A stretch of DNA of 64,000 nucleotides from Roseimaritima sediminicola (GTDB lineage: Bacteria > Planctomycetota > Planctomycetia > Pirellulales > Pirellulaceae), in assembly GCF_009618275.1 (NCBI RefSeq), contig NZ_WIAD01000013.1, positions 1-64,000 on the forward strand. The letters run 5' to 3'. Position 1 is the first letter of the stretch. Each line of letters opens with the position of its first letter. The notes under the pieces are model-generated. The model was not told where the DNA came from and made no database searches. It saw only the letters and a list, made by a program, of their open reading frames with translations. The position numbers and the translations under genes are program-made. Below, piece after piece: positions 18,683 through 27,406 of this stretch.

Positions 18683-21139
18683 ATGCCTGCCTCGGATTCC
18701 AGTAAAGCTCGTCAGCCCTCGCTCGAGCGACGACACGCACTCCTTCTGCTCGGGCTGGGGGGCGTTGCGCTCGGCGAAGGGTCAGCCCGTGCGGCGACCA
18801 AAGCGGGGGAGTCCGCATCGCCGCAAACGGGCACGGTGCGGGTGTATGCCAACGTCGCGGCGATGCGGCAAGATACCAGCCAGCGCGATGGCGACTTTGC
18901 TCGGACCCTGGGCTTTCACGCTGCCGGAGACGGCGGCGAGGCTTCCTATGCGATTCAGTCCAGCGAAGCGGATTCGGACGCCGGTGGGGGCGCCTCGATC
19001 TCGCTGGACAGTCCGTTGTACGCCCATCTGCTGCCTGGCAACTCGGTGAATTACCGCATGTTCGGCACCGTCAGTGACGGCCAAAACGACGATGGGGTGC
19101 AAATCAAGCATGCCCATCAATTCGCTCGTCATCATGGCTTGCCGATCATCCAGTTGCAGGGCGAATTCTGGATCAAGCAGACCAACGAGATCCCGATTAC
19201 CACCAATGTGCAGTGGGGCAACACCATCTTCCATATCGATGAGAAATTCAATCAGAAACGGATCCCCCGATTCGCTGTAATCAGCCTGAAATCGTCGACG
19301 ACGATCCAGTTGGACGAGGCGGCCAAGAAGTCTTTCCTGGCAAAGCTGCGTCCCGGCGTCCAAATCATCTCCGAGATGGCTCCCTACAAAAACTGCTTGA
19401 TCAGTGTGGCCGATTCGGGAGACCAAATCGGCTTCCGAGCGGGCAAGCGATACGCGGGCCAATCATGGGATCGCGAGGAGCTGTTCTATGTGGAAGAGGA
19501 CGGACGAATCCTCGGTGACATCGCTTGGACGTTTAAAGACTACACCAGCCTCCGGGCGACGCCCTGCGACGATAGTTTTCTGGTGATCGACGGCGGCGGG
19601 TTTTATCTCTCTGGCGATAATCCCGGCACCAAGTACACGGGGTACTATCAAAACGGATTCCGTATCGGACGCAGCCGAACCAAGATCCAGAATCAATGGG
19701 TGGGCCTCGAGCCGGGCAGCCGTGATGTTTCCATGGAACCACGCTCGGGGTTCTATAACTTCAGTCACGTCTACAACACGACGCTGGAGAACATTCGGCT
19801 GGTCCCCTGGGAGCAGAACCGGCGCGATCCGAAGAAGAAGGTCGGGGCGGGGACCTATGGAATCGGCGGCAGCCGGATGTTGAACTGCACGTTCCGCAAT
19901 GTCACAGCCGAGGGCAGTTTCCTGCACTGGGGTGTGTTCGGTACGAATCTGAACAAGAACTTTCGGATCGAGAAATGCCGGCTGAACCGTGTCGACGTGC
20001 ACTTTCATTGCTGGAACCTGTGCATTCAAGATTCGGAGATCGGCCTGCGGGGGATCTCCGTCACCGGCGGTGGCGACCTGACGATCGAGAACACGACCTT
20101 GCACAACAACATGCTGGTCAACTTCCGCAGCGACTTCGGTGCCAAGTGGGACGGCGACATCCGCATCCACAACTGCACGGTCGTGCCCGTCCGCGATTCT
20201 CAGGTCAACATTCTCAGCAGCAGCCCCAGCCAGTTCGACTTTGGTTATCCGGTCGGTTGCGGCCGCAGCGTCGACATCGAGAATCTGTTGGTCGATTTCA
20301 GTCACTTCCCCGACTCCGTCGCCCCGGTTTGGTTGTACCGGATTGCCGCCTTCGCCAAGACAGAGGATGGAACCCGACACTTTTTCCCGCGGCTATTTTC
20401 CGCTCGCAACATCACGGTAAAGGGCCGCGAGCAGGGCATCCGCTTGGCGAACATCGTCGAGCCTTATTATTACGACCTGGGACGCGAAGGCGGTTACGAC
20501 GGCCACGTGCTGGCCACCAACAGCCAGATGATTTTCGAGAACCTTCACCTGGAGAATATCCCGGCCTCGCGGCCAGGCGATCCCGAGCGCGCCCACTTTC
20601 GTCTCGGCACCGGCGGCGGCACCGCCTACCAGGACGCCCGCGCGTTGTACCCTCAGATCCAGTTCAAGAACTGTCCGAATCTGAGCGTTTACTTGGGCGG
20701 CAGCGCCGCCAACGTCTCGATCACCGACAGCACCGTCGATCGCTGCACGGCCGCGGCGGATGGACCGCTGCGAGGCGGCCTGAGTTTGCAGGGCTGCCGA
20801 TTCGTGCCGCAGGTGCTCGCCGCCGGCGAGGGCGGCGATCCGGATCAGGACAGCGGAGCGGAGGAACCGATCTATGCGTTCGATTCGGAGTTGGGTACGC
20901 ATCTGACCAACTGCACGGCCCACGCCCCACGGATCGCGGGCGAGCCGCGGCCCGAGCAAGCCGATCGTCTCGGTTTTATCCGGCCCAACAAACAAGTCCG
21001 CTACTACCAGCTCAATACCGCCCTCGGCAACGACCTGATCAAGTACTTTCAGGAGAACGCCATCGAGCTGAAACCCGAATTCATCGCCATGCTGAGAAGC
21101 CACCATGGGTTGGAGGCGGAACAGGTTTCCGGCGCGTGA
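18683..21139 (+). CDS. Tat-exported right-handed beta-helix protein
   Basis: The 818-residue protein starts with a Tat-like signal (LERRHALLLLGLGG, arginines 16-17, cleavage near ARA). Residues about 45-130 are a distinct N-terminal region. Most of the rest (about 130-720) consists of recurring short beta-strand turns such as DLTIENTTLHNN, DIRIHNCTVVPV and NVSITDSTVDRCT, the pattern of parallel beta-helix (pectate-lyase-like) proteins. No specific catalytic motif could be assigned, so a polysaccharide lyase or glycosidase role is only possible. The ATG at 18683 is preferred over an in-frame GTG at 18638, which would place the TCCC tract inside the protein. Confidence 0.7.
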   Translation: MPASDSSKARQPSLERRHALLLLGLGGVALGEGSARAATKAGESASPQTGTVRVYANVAAMRQDTSQRDGDFARTLGFHAAGDGGEASYAIQSSEADSDAGGGASISLDSPLYAHLLPGNSVNYRMFGTVSDGQNDDGVQIKHAHQFARHHGLPIIQLQGEFWIKQTNEIPITTNVQWGNTIFHIDEKFNQKRIPRFAVISLKSSTTIQLDEAAKKSFLAKLRPGVQIISEMAPYKNCLISVADSGDQIGFRAGKRYAGQSWDREELFYVEEDGRILGDIAWTFKDYTSLRATPCDDSFLVIDGGGFYLSGDNPGTKYTGYYQNGFRIGRSRTKIQNQWVGLEPGSRDVSMEPRSGFYNFSHVYNTTLENIRLVPWEQNRRDPKKKVGAGTYGIGGSRMLNCTFRNVTAEGSFLHWGVFGTNLNKNFRIEKCRLNRVDVHFHCWNLCIQDSEIGLRGISVTGGGDLTIENTTLHNNMLVNFRSDFGAKWDGDIRIHNCTVVPVRDSQVNILSSSPSQFDFGYPVGCGRSVDIENLLVDFSHFPDSVAPVWLYRIAAFAKTEDGTRHFFPRLFSARNITVKGREQGIRLANIVEPYYYDLGREGGYDGHVLATNSQMIFENLHLENIPASRPGDPERAHFRLGTGGGTAYQDARALYPQIQFKNCPNLSVYLGGSAANVSITDSTVDRCTAAADGPLRGGLSLQGCRFVPQVLAAGEGGDPDQDSGAEEPIYAFDSELGTHLTNCTAHAPRIAGEPRPEQADRLGFIRPNKQVRYYQLNTALGNDLIKYFQENAIELKPEFIAMLRSHHGLEAEQVSGA

Positions 21140-21541
21140 GCGTCCGGATGGCCGCGGTCATTTTTAGCCAGCGAATAGTCGATTGATGATTCATCAGAAG
21201 TCCACGCAGAACGCGATCGCCGCGGTGAGTCGTTTGGCGGAGTTGTATGCGTCGCGGCAATTGGCTTCTGCAAAGTTCGCAAGTCCGACTGGGCCAATCG
21301 CCAATCGAAAACGGCCACGCCCATCTCAACCTAAATGAGCGGGGCCGCGCGCCGGGTTCCGCGGTCCAGAGACGGAGCAAGTCCAGAGACTGAGCAGAAC
21401 AGAAGGGGAGGGCGGAAGGGCGGAGCGAAATTTTATCTCGGCCGCGGATTGTGATAGGCTGGCTTGCCTGGTGTCGCCCGAGCCCGCTTGGCTGCTGACC
21501 GGGGGGCAGCTTTCCGCTACACACGATAGGTCTGGGTGCTC
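21140..21541 (+). other. Upstream region of the redox operon
   Basis: This 402-base gap holds one short open frame (annotated separately at 21186-21338). The remaining 200 bases should contain the promoter of the downstream redox operon; a stretch around 21430-21465 is AT-richer (AAATTTTATC, then GTGATAGG), but no convincing -35/-10 pair was found. Confidence 0.4.
21186..21338 (+). pseudogene. Possible remnant of an Rrf2-type regulator (50 codons)
   Basis: A 50-codon frame runs from ATG to TGA and begins MIHQKSTQNAIAAVSRLAEL. This resembles the first helices of Rrf2-family regulators, which open with a KS/KT-x2-A-I/L-x2-V/L-x-x-LA pattern, but the frame ends where the winged helix would continue. 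The residues IANRKRPRP near its end recall the IAER-x-LPRP turn of that family. It sits just before a nitrate-reductase-like operon, where Rrf2/NsrR-type regulators are often found. It may be a decayed regulator, a small gene, or chance; no good ribosome site precedes it. Confidence 0.3.
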
Positions 21542-22609
21542 ATGAAGAGTCCATTGTTGCCGCGTGAATCGCTGATTGCTGGAGCGTACGGCTTGGGCGC
21601 GATGCTGATTCTGGCGGCACTGATCGTTTTGGGTTCGCGGCAGCTTTCGCATTTCGACGCCGCTCTGGTCGGTTACACGTTCGCTTCGCTGTTCGCGATG
21701 TTTGGGATCGTGTACCGGTATTCGATGTGGTTACAGCGGCCGCCAACGGCCCTGTACTGGCGTCGTGGTTGGCAAGCATTCTTTACGCGCCGCGGGCGAG
21801 CGCGCAATGTGGGTTTGATGTTCCGGCGACTGTTTTCGTCGTTCGCCTTGAACATCTTCATTTGGCGGCGGAATTGGCTGCGGGGCGCGGCGCACTGGTT
21901 GATCATGTGGGGCTGTGTGCTGGCCGCTGCGATCACCTTTCCGTTGGTCTTCGGCTGGGTCCATTTCGAGTTTGCGGACGGCAGTTTCGAGCGTTACCGC
22001 GCGAACATATTTGGTTTTTCTACGTTTTCGTTCGAGACCGATTCGCTGCTGGGGTTTTTGATTTTTCACGGCTTGGTGTGGGCTTCCTTTCTGGTGATCG
22101 CCGGGGTGATGTTGGCCATGCGACGGCGGATGCGCAGCCACGACGCGTTGGCGCTGCAGCGTTTTGGCGAGGATTTATTGCCGTTGATCATGTTGTTTGC
22201 GGTCAGCATTACCGGGCTGATGTTGGTGGTCAGTTACTCCTGGATGGATGGGTTTGCCTATGAGTTCCTTTCCATCACGCATGCCGCGACGGTGATCTTC
22301 ACGCTGTTGTGGATGCCGTTTGGCAAGTTCTTTCATATTTTCCAGCGTCCCGCTCAACTGGGCGTGGCGTTCTACAAGGACGCCGGCCAGCGTGGCCAGC
22401 AAGCGATCTGCGTCCGCTGTGAACAGCCGTATGCGTCGCAGCTGCAGGTCGACGATCTGATCGAAGTGCAACGACGGTTGGGGTACCGTTACGAATTCGT
22501 TACCGACCGCGTCGATCACTACCAGCGGGTATGTCCGCGTTGTCGCCGCATTTCGATGGCTCTCTCACAAGGTAAACTTTGGCAGGAATCCCATGGCACA
22601 GCTTCCTAG
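21542..22609 (+). CDS. NarI-like diheme cytochrome b with C-terminal double CxxC module
   Basis: The 355-residue protein has about five membrane helices. H118, H176, H247 and H265 lie in or next to helices, a spacing suited to two bis-histidine hemes b as in quinol-oxidising subunits of nitrate reductase (NarI). After the last helix a soluble tail carries C290-x2-C293 and C331-x2-C334, which looks like a zinc or iron site. It probably takes electrons from the quinone pool and passes them to the iron-sulfur subunit. The ATG at 21542 is preferred; an in-frame GTG lies six bases earlier. Its 3' end overlaps the molybdopterin gene by 17 bases. The NarI assignment rests on topology and histidines and not on a strong motif. 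Confidence 0.65.
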   Translation: MKSPLLPRESLIAGAYGLGAMLILAALIVLGSRQLSHFDAALVGYTFASLFAMFGIVYRYSMWLQRPPTALYWRRGWQAFFTRRGRARNVGLMFRRLFSSFALNIFIWRRNWLRGAAHWLIMWGCVLAAAITFPLVFGWVHFEFADGSFERYRANIFGFSTFSFETDSLLGFLIFHGLVWASFLVIAGVMLAMRRRMRSHDALALQRFGEDLLPLIMLFAVSITGLMLVVSYSWMDGFAYEFLSITHAATVIFTLLWMPFGKFFHIFQRPAQLGVAFYKDAGQRGQQAICVRCEQPYASQLQVDDLIEVQRRLGYRYEFVTDRVDHYQRVCPRCRRISMALSQGKLWQESHGTAS

Positions 22610-24851
22610 AGACCCGCTAGAGATCCGCGAACAGTTCGGGCCGCATCTGGCTTTTTCATCGGGTTCGCGCTTGGATCGCGGGGTCGAGCCCGATGCTTTG
22701 GTCAAGACGCACTGTTGTTTCTGTGGTCAGCAGTGCGGCATCCAGTTGAAAGTCAAAGACAACGAGGTGATCGGCTTTGAACCCTGGATGGAGTTCCCGT
22801 TCAACCGCGGGATGCTGTGTCCCAAGGGTGTCAAACGCTACCTGCAGGGCTCGCATCCGGACCGGCTGCTGCGAGCCCAGTTGCGTGATCCGGCCGCCGA
22901 GGGTGGTTTTCGCGGGATCGATTATCAAGACGCGATCGGACGCGTGGCGAAGCAGCTGGGTCAGTTGCAGGCGAAATACGGAAACGACTCGATCGGCATG
23001 CTGAGCGGAGCCAGTTTGACGACGGAGAAAACGTACCTGATGGGCAAGTTCGCCCGCGTCTGTCTGAAAACGCCCTTCATCGATTACAACGGCCGGCTGT
23101 GCATGGTCAGCGCCGGGGCGGGCAACAAGAAGGCGTTCGGGATCGACCGTGCAGCGAACCCTTGGTCGGACATCGTCGGCAGCGAGGTGGTTTGGATCAG
23201 CGGTGCGAATGTCGCCGAGTGCGCACCGATCACGACCAGCTACGTCTGGCAGGCTCGCGAGCAGGGCGCGAAGATTATCGTGGTGGATCCACGAATTACC
23301 CCGGTGGCCCGGACCTGTGACCTGTTCCTGCCGATCAAGCCGGGCCGCGATGTGGCGCTGTTCAACGGCGTGCTGAAGCTGATGATCGAGCACGACTGGC
23401 TTGATCATGACTTCATCGAGAACCACACCGTTGGGTTTGAGGCCCTGGCCGAATCGGTCCAGCAGTGGACGCCGGCGCGCACGGCGGAGGTGACAGGCAT
23501 CGCCGAACGGTTGATTCGTCAGGCTGCCGAGTGGTGGGGAACGGCCAGCACCAGCTTTCTGATGCATGCGCGGGGGATCGAGCATCACAGCCACGGCGTG
23601 CAGAACGTGCTGGGCGCGATCAACATCGTGCTCGCCTCCGGGCGTATCGGTCGCGAACACTGCGGTTACGCGACGATCACCGGCCAAGCCAACGGCCAGG
23701 GGGGCCGCGAGCACGGTCAGAAATGCGATCAATTGCCCGGCGGACGCGACCTGGCGGACCCCGCGCATCGCGCCCACGTGGCCAAGGTCTGGGACGTCGA
23801 TCCGGATGAGCTGCCGCCGCCGGGCGTCGACGCTTACGAGTTGTTCCGCAAGATCGATCGCGGCGAAATTCGGGGGCTGATTTCGCTGTGCTTCAACCCG
23901 CTGGTTTCGCTGCCCGACAGCGGTTTCGTCGCCCGGATGTTGGACAAGTTGGATTTTTACGTGGCGATCGATTTCTTTCTCAATGAGACCGCCCGGCACG
24001 CCGATATCGTGTTGCCGGGGTCGCTGCAGGAGGAGGACGAAGGGACGGTCACGCAGATCGAGGGCCGGGTCATCAAGATCAATCAAGCGGTCGATCCTCC
24101 GGGCGAGGCTCGGCAGGACTGGCGGATCATCCAGGACATCGCGGCCGCGCTGGGGCGACCGCACGGATTTACGTTCAACCATTCGCGGGAGATCTTTGAC
24201 GAACTGCGCCGCGCCAGCCAGGGCGGGGTCGCGGACTATTCGGGAATGACCTGGGAGAAGATCGAACGGCAGTTCGGCGTCTGTTGGCCCTGTCCCAGCG
24301 AAGATCATCCCGGCACACCGCGGCTGTTTGAACCCGGCACGCCCAACCCGATCGCCGGCGACGCCGGACCGTTTTATTTTCCCGACGGCAAGGCGCGCTT
24401 CAATCTCGCCGAATACACCCCGCCGACCGAGGAGGTGGACGCGGAGTATCCGGTGATCTTGACCACGGGACGGGTGGTCAGCCAATTCCTGTCGGGCACA
24501 CAAACCCGCCGGATCGGTCCCTTGGTCGATCAGTATCCCGAGCCGCGAGTCGAGATCCATCCCCGACTGGCCGCCCAGCTGGGGATTCAGGACGGCCAGT
24601 GGACCACGATCAGCTCACGTCGCGGCGAGCTCACCCTGCGGGCGATGGTCGTCAAGACGATCCGCCCCGATACGGTCTTTATCCCCTATCACTGGGCCGG
24701 CAAGCAAAGCGCCAACCGCTTGACCATCGCCGCCCAGGATCCGATTTCGAAGATCCCCGAATACAAAGTTTGTGCCGTGCGGTTACGCAAGGCCGCCAGT
24801 CCGCCAGCCAACGCTTCCGACGAGACGAGCCATGGCCATCCCGGAAAATAA
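22593..24851 (+). CDS. Molybdopterin oxidoreductase, NasA/NapA-type catalytic subunit
   Basis: This 752-residue catalytic subunit binds an iron-sulfur cluster through C41, C44, C48 and C76 (CCFCGQQCG, then MLCPKG) and a molybdenum bis-MGD cofactor. NGRLCMVSA at about 167-174 matches the NxRLCMxS site that supplies the cysteine ligand (here C170) in NapA/NasA nitrate reductases. [13 protein letters not shown] and KIIVVDPR are further cofactor contacts, and the C-terminal cofactor-binding domain starts near residue 605. There is no Tat signal, so it should stay cytoplasmic. Reduction of nitrate is the best guess; formate dehydrogenases have selenocysteine or cysteine in another context. It overlaps the genes on both sides. 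Confidence 0.85.
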   Translation: MAQLPRDPLEIREQFGPHLAFSSGSRLDRGVEPDALVKTHCCFCGQQCGIQLKVKDNEVIGFEPWMEFPFNRGMLCPKGVKRYLQGSHPDRLLRAQLRDPAAEGGFRGIDYQDAIGRVAKQLGQLQAKYGNDSIGMLSGASLTTEKTYLMGKFARVCLKTPFIDYNGRLCMVSAGAGNKKAFGIDRAANPWSDIVGSEVVWISGANVAECAPITTSYVWQAREQGAKIIVVDPRITPVARTCDLFLPIKPGRDVALFNGVLKLMIEHDWLDHDFIENHTVGFEALAESVQQWTPARTAEVTGIAERLIRQAAEWWGTASTSFLMHARGIEHHSHGVQNVLGAINIVLASGRIGREHCGYATITGQANGQGGREHGQKCDQLPGGRDLADPAHRAHVAKVWDVDPDELPPPGVDAYELFRKIDRGEIRGLISLCFNPLVSLPDSGFVARMLDKLDFYVAIDFFLNETARHADIVLPGSLQEEDEGTVTQIEGRVIKINQAVDPPGEARQDWRIIQDIAAALGRPHGFTFNHSREIFDELRRASQGGVADYSGMTWEKIERQFGVCWPCPSEDHPGTPRLFEPGTPNPIAGDAGPFYFPDGKARFNLAEYTPPTEEVDAEYPVILTTGRVVSQFLSGTQTRRIGPLVDQYPEPRVEIHPRLAAQLGIQDGQWTTISSRRGELTLRAMVVKTIRPDTVFIPYHWAGKQSANRLTIAAQDPISKIPEYKVCAVRLRKAASPPANASDETSHGHPGK

Positions 24852-25479
24852 ATACTTCTTTATCGATCCCCATCGCTGCATCGGTTGCCAGTCCTGCGTG
24901 CAGGCCTGTTCGGAATGTGACACGCACAAAGGGAAATCGATGATCCATCTGGAGACCGTGGATCGCTTGCAGTCGCCTCAGACCCTGCCGGTGATCTGCA
25001 TGCACTGTGACTCGCCCACCTGCGCCGAAGTCTGTCCGGCCGATGCGATCAAACGCACCGAGGACGGTGTGGTGCAGTCGGCGCGAAAGCCACGCTGCAT
25101 CGCCTGCAATAACTGTGTCCTGGCCTGTCCCTTTGGAGTCCCCAAAATGGAGACCTCCATGGATCTCATGATGAAGTGCGACATGTGCTACGATCGGACC
25201 AGCATCGGAAAGAAACCGATGTGCGCGACCGTTTGTCCCAGCGGAGCGTTGCACTATGGCACGCTGAGCGAAATCGAAGAGCTCCGCCCGCGAAGCCGGA
25301 CCAACAACGAATTCCGCTTCGGCGGCCAGACGATCCGTACCAAGGTGCAGATGATGGTCCCTCGCCAGTCGCCGGCGACGCATCTCGATGTGGCCGATGG
25401 GATGTTCGAGTCTCCGGCCGACGAAGCCGACGATGCCATGCTTTCCGGGGCCGTGTTTGAGTTACCGACCGTGCAGTGA
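24832..25479 (+). CDS. Ferredoxin-type subunit with four [4Fe-4S] cluster motifs
   Basis: The ATG at 24832 starts a 215-residue protein that overlaps the upstream gene by 20 bases; a longer in-frame start exists but translates the neighbour in another frame. Sixteen cysteines fall in four sets: C16/19/22/26, C56/59/64/68, C89/92/95/99 and C116/119/131/135. This is the layout of DmsB/NrfC/HybA-type electron-transfer subunits, which wire a membrane cytochrome to a molybdenum catalytic subunit. No signal peptide is present, which agrees with a cytoplasmic catalytic module. Confidence 0.88.
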   Translation: MAIPENKYFFIDPHRCIGCQSCVQACSECDTHKGKSMIHLETVDRLQSPQTLPVICMHCDSPTCAEVCPADAIKRTEDGVVQSARKPRCIACNNCVLACPFGVPKMETSMDLMMKCDMCYDRTSIGKKPMCATVCPSGALHYGTLSEIEELRPRSRTNNEFRFGGQTIRTKVQMMVPRQSPATHLDVADGMFESPADEADDAMLSGAVFELPTVQ

Positions 25480-25523
25480 ACCCGACCGTGCGATGAGCCC
25501 GATTGTTCAGAGAACCCCGAGCC

Positions 25524-26063
25524 ATGAATCCTGATCGCAACCCCCAGCATAACTTTCCCGACGGCAAGCCCGAGGTCGAGCAGCCGAAGTGGCGCAAGGA
25601 TTTTCCGATCGAAGTCGGTGCTGACGAATACGGTGCGCGGCGCGACTTCACCAAGTTCATGGTGCTGACCAGTCTGGCGTTTGTCTGCGGGCAGGTGTGG
25701 ATCGGTTTTCAGAGCCTGTTTCGCCGCCGCGAGCAGGAACCGCGAAAGATCGCCGACGTGGCGGACCTGGCCGTGGGCGAGTCCCTGCTGTTTCATTACC
25801 CCAGCGAACGCGATCCCTGCCTATTGATGCGGACTGCGCCGGAGACGTTCGTGGCATTTTCGAATCAGTGCACCCACCTGATGTGCCCGGTGAGTCCGGA
25901 TTTGGCGCAGGATCGGCTGCATTGCCCCTGTCACGAGGGGTATTTTCAAGCAAGTACGGGCAAGCCTTTGGCGGGACCGCCCCGGCGTCCGCTTCCGCGA
26001 ATCGTTCTGCGTATCGAAAATGGCGAGATCATTGCTACCGACGTCCAGCGGAGGAATTCATGA
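25524..26063 (+). CDS. Membrane-anchored Rieske [2Fe-2S] protein
   Basis: The 179-residue protein carries both Rieske boxes: CTHLMC at 116-121 (ligands C116, H118) and CPCHEGYF at 134-141 (ligands C134, H137), with C121 and C136 placed to form the usual disulfide. A twin-arginine stretch (ARRDFTKF, about 38-45) precedes a hydrophobic anchor (about 46-62), as in Tat-dependent Rieske proteins of cytochrome bc complexes, so the cluster should face outside. The in-frame TTG 21 bases upstream is less likely than this ATG. Its stop overlaps the next start by ATGA. No cytochrome bc1-type cytochrome b is adjacent, so its partner is probably the diheme protein of this operon. Confidence 0.88.
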   Translation: MNPDRNPQHNFPDGKPEVEQPKWRKDFPIEVGADEYGARRDFTKFMVLTSLAFVCGQVWIGFQSLFRRREQEPRKIADVADLAVGESLLFHYPSERDPCLLMRTAPETFVAFSNQCTHLMCPVSPDLAQDRLHCPCHEGYFQASTGKPLAGPPRRPLPRIVLRIENGEIIATDVQRRNS

Positions 26064-26284
26064 CGGATCCTACACAAACCCGTCGCCAACGACTGGTCAT
26101 CGTCTACGGGATCATGACGATCGTGTTGTTGTTGGTGGTGATGCAGTTGTGGTTATTGACCGCCACGATGAGCATGTGGTTGGGGGGCAATGATCGCGTG
26201 GTTTGGCCGGCAGCGGCGGCAAGCTTGGTATGCCTTGGATTGAATATCGGTCTGATGTGGTATTTGGTGCGACTGGACCGATGA
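26060..26284 (+). CDS. Small two-helix membrane protein of the redox operon
   Basis: This 74-residue protein has two predicted membrane helices (about 12-35 and 46-68) and little else. Its ATG overlaps the Rieske stop, follows a good ribosome site (GAGGAATTC), and its own stop overlaps the start of the channel gene by ATGA. The strict translational coupling argues that it is a real subunit or assembly factor. It resembles short uncharacterised membrane proteins of planctomycetes; I cannot assign a function. Confidence 0.75.
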   Translation: MTDPTQTRRQRLVIVYGIMTIVLLLVVMQLWLLTATMSMWLGGNDRVVWPAAAASLVCLGLNIGLMWYLVRLDR

Positions 26285-27318
26285 GCGAAGGGCGTCTGCA
26301 AGCGATCGCCACGCTCAATCCGGCCTATTTTGCTCTGGTGATGGCCACGGGCATCGTATCCATTGCCAGCGAACTGTTGGGACTGTCGTGGGTTGCCATG
26401 GGCTTGTTCGCCTTGAACGCTGTCGCAATTCTGGTGCTGGCGGGCCTCTCGCTGCTGCGGATGCTTGTCTTTCCGCGGCCGTTTTTTCAGGACGTGGTCG
26501 ATCACAAGCGGAGTGTGGGTTTTTTTACCACCGTCGCCGCCTGTTGCGTGCTGGGCGTCCAGTTCCTGCTGCTGGCCGACCTTCCGGCGGTCTCCTGGGT
26601 GCTGTGGACAATCGGTGTTGTCCTCTGTTTTCTGTTGACCACGGCCGTGTTCACCAGTTTGACGATCAAAGATCCCAAGCCCTCGTTGGCCGAAGGCATC
26701 CACGGCGGGTGGTTGGTGTCGGTGGTGGCGACGCAGGCGGTGTCTATGCTCGGCGGGATGCTGGCCGAAACATTGGTCGAGGGACGGGAAATGACGCTGT
26801 TCTTCGCCTTGGTCATGTGGCTGGCCGGAGGGATGCTCTACATCTGGATCATCTCCCTGATCTTCTATCGCTACACGTTCTTTGCCATGAGCGCGTTTGA
26901 CATGACGCCGCCGTACTGGATCAACATGGGAGCGATGGCGATCTCGACATTGGCCGGCGTCTCGTTGATCTCCTTGGCAGATGACTCCGCGATCTTGACG
27001 CAGGTATTGCCGTTCATCAAAGGCTTCACGCTGCTGTTCTGGGCCACGGCGACGTGGTGGATTCCCATGCTGGTCGCCCTCGGGTTCTGGCGGCATGCCT
27101 GCAAGCGTTTTGCGTTTGCCTACGATCCCCAGTACTGGAGCATCGTTTTTCCGCTGGGCATGTACACGGTCTGTACGTTTCGATTGGCGAAGGAATTGGA
27201 ACTGGGCTTTCTGTTGGTGATTCCTCAGTGCTTCGTTTACGTCGCGCTGCTGGCCTGGGGGGTGACCTTCACCGCGATGCTGCGTTCGTTTTGGAAATCG
27301 TCTCGGCGAGCGGAATGA
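26281..27318 (+). CDS. TDT/TehA (SLAC1-like) family anion channel or transporter
   Basis: The 345-residue protein is made of about ten hydrophobic helices and opens with [15 protein letters not shown], the signature first helix of the tellurite-resistance/dicarboxylate transporter family. Bacterial TehA and the plant guard-cell channel SLAC1 belong here; SLAC1 conducts nitrate and chloride. Its start overlaps the stop of the small membrane protein, making it the last gene of the redox operon. That position suggests it moves the substrate or product of the reductase, for instance nitrate or nitrite. This role is inference; tellurite or dicarboxylate transport remains possible. Confidence 0.85.
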   Translation: MSEGRLQAIATLNPAYFALVMATGIVSIASELLGLSWVAMGLFALNAVAILVLAGLSLLRMLVFPRPFFQDVVDHKRSVGFFTTVAACCVLGVQFLLLADLPAVSWVLWTIGVVLCFLLTTAVFTSLTIKDPKPSLAEGIHGGWLVSVVATQAVSMLGGMLAETLVEGREMTLFFALVMWLAGGMLYIWIISLIFYRYTFFAMSAFDMTPPYWINMGAMAISTLAGVSLISLADDSAILTQVLPFIKGFTLLFWATATWWIPMLVALGFWRHACKRFAFAYDPQYWSIVFPLGMYTVCTFRLAKELELGFLLVIPQCFVYVALLAWGVTFTAMLRSFWKSSRRAE

Positions 27319-27406
27319 TGGGTTGCGAACCTGTGTTCGCCGGGCGTGTCCAAGAAGGATGCGGCATCGGGAGCGACGCCAAGGTACTCACGAAAGGAAA
27401 CCGGCC

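Noticed and set aside
22656-24560. 634-codon open frame on the minus strand inside the molybdopterin gene
   Set aside because: The plus strand has iron-sulfur and molybdenum ligand motifs; the antisense frame is a composition artefact.
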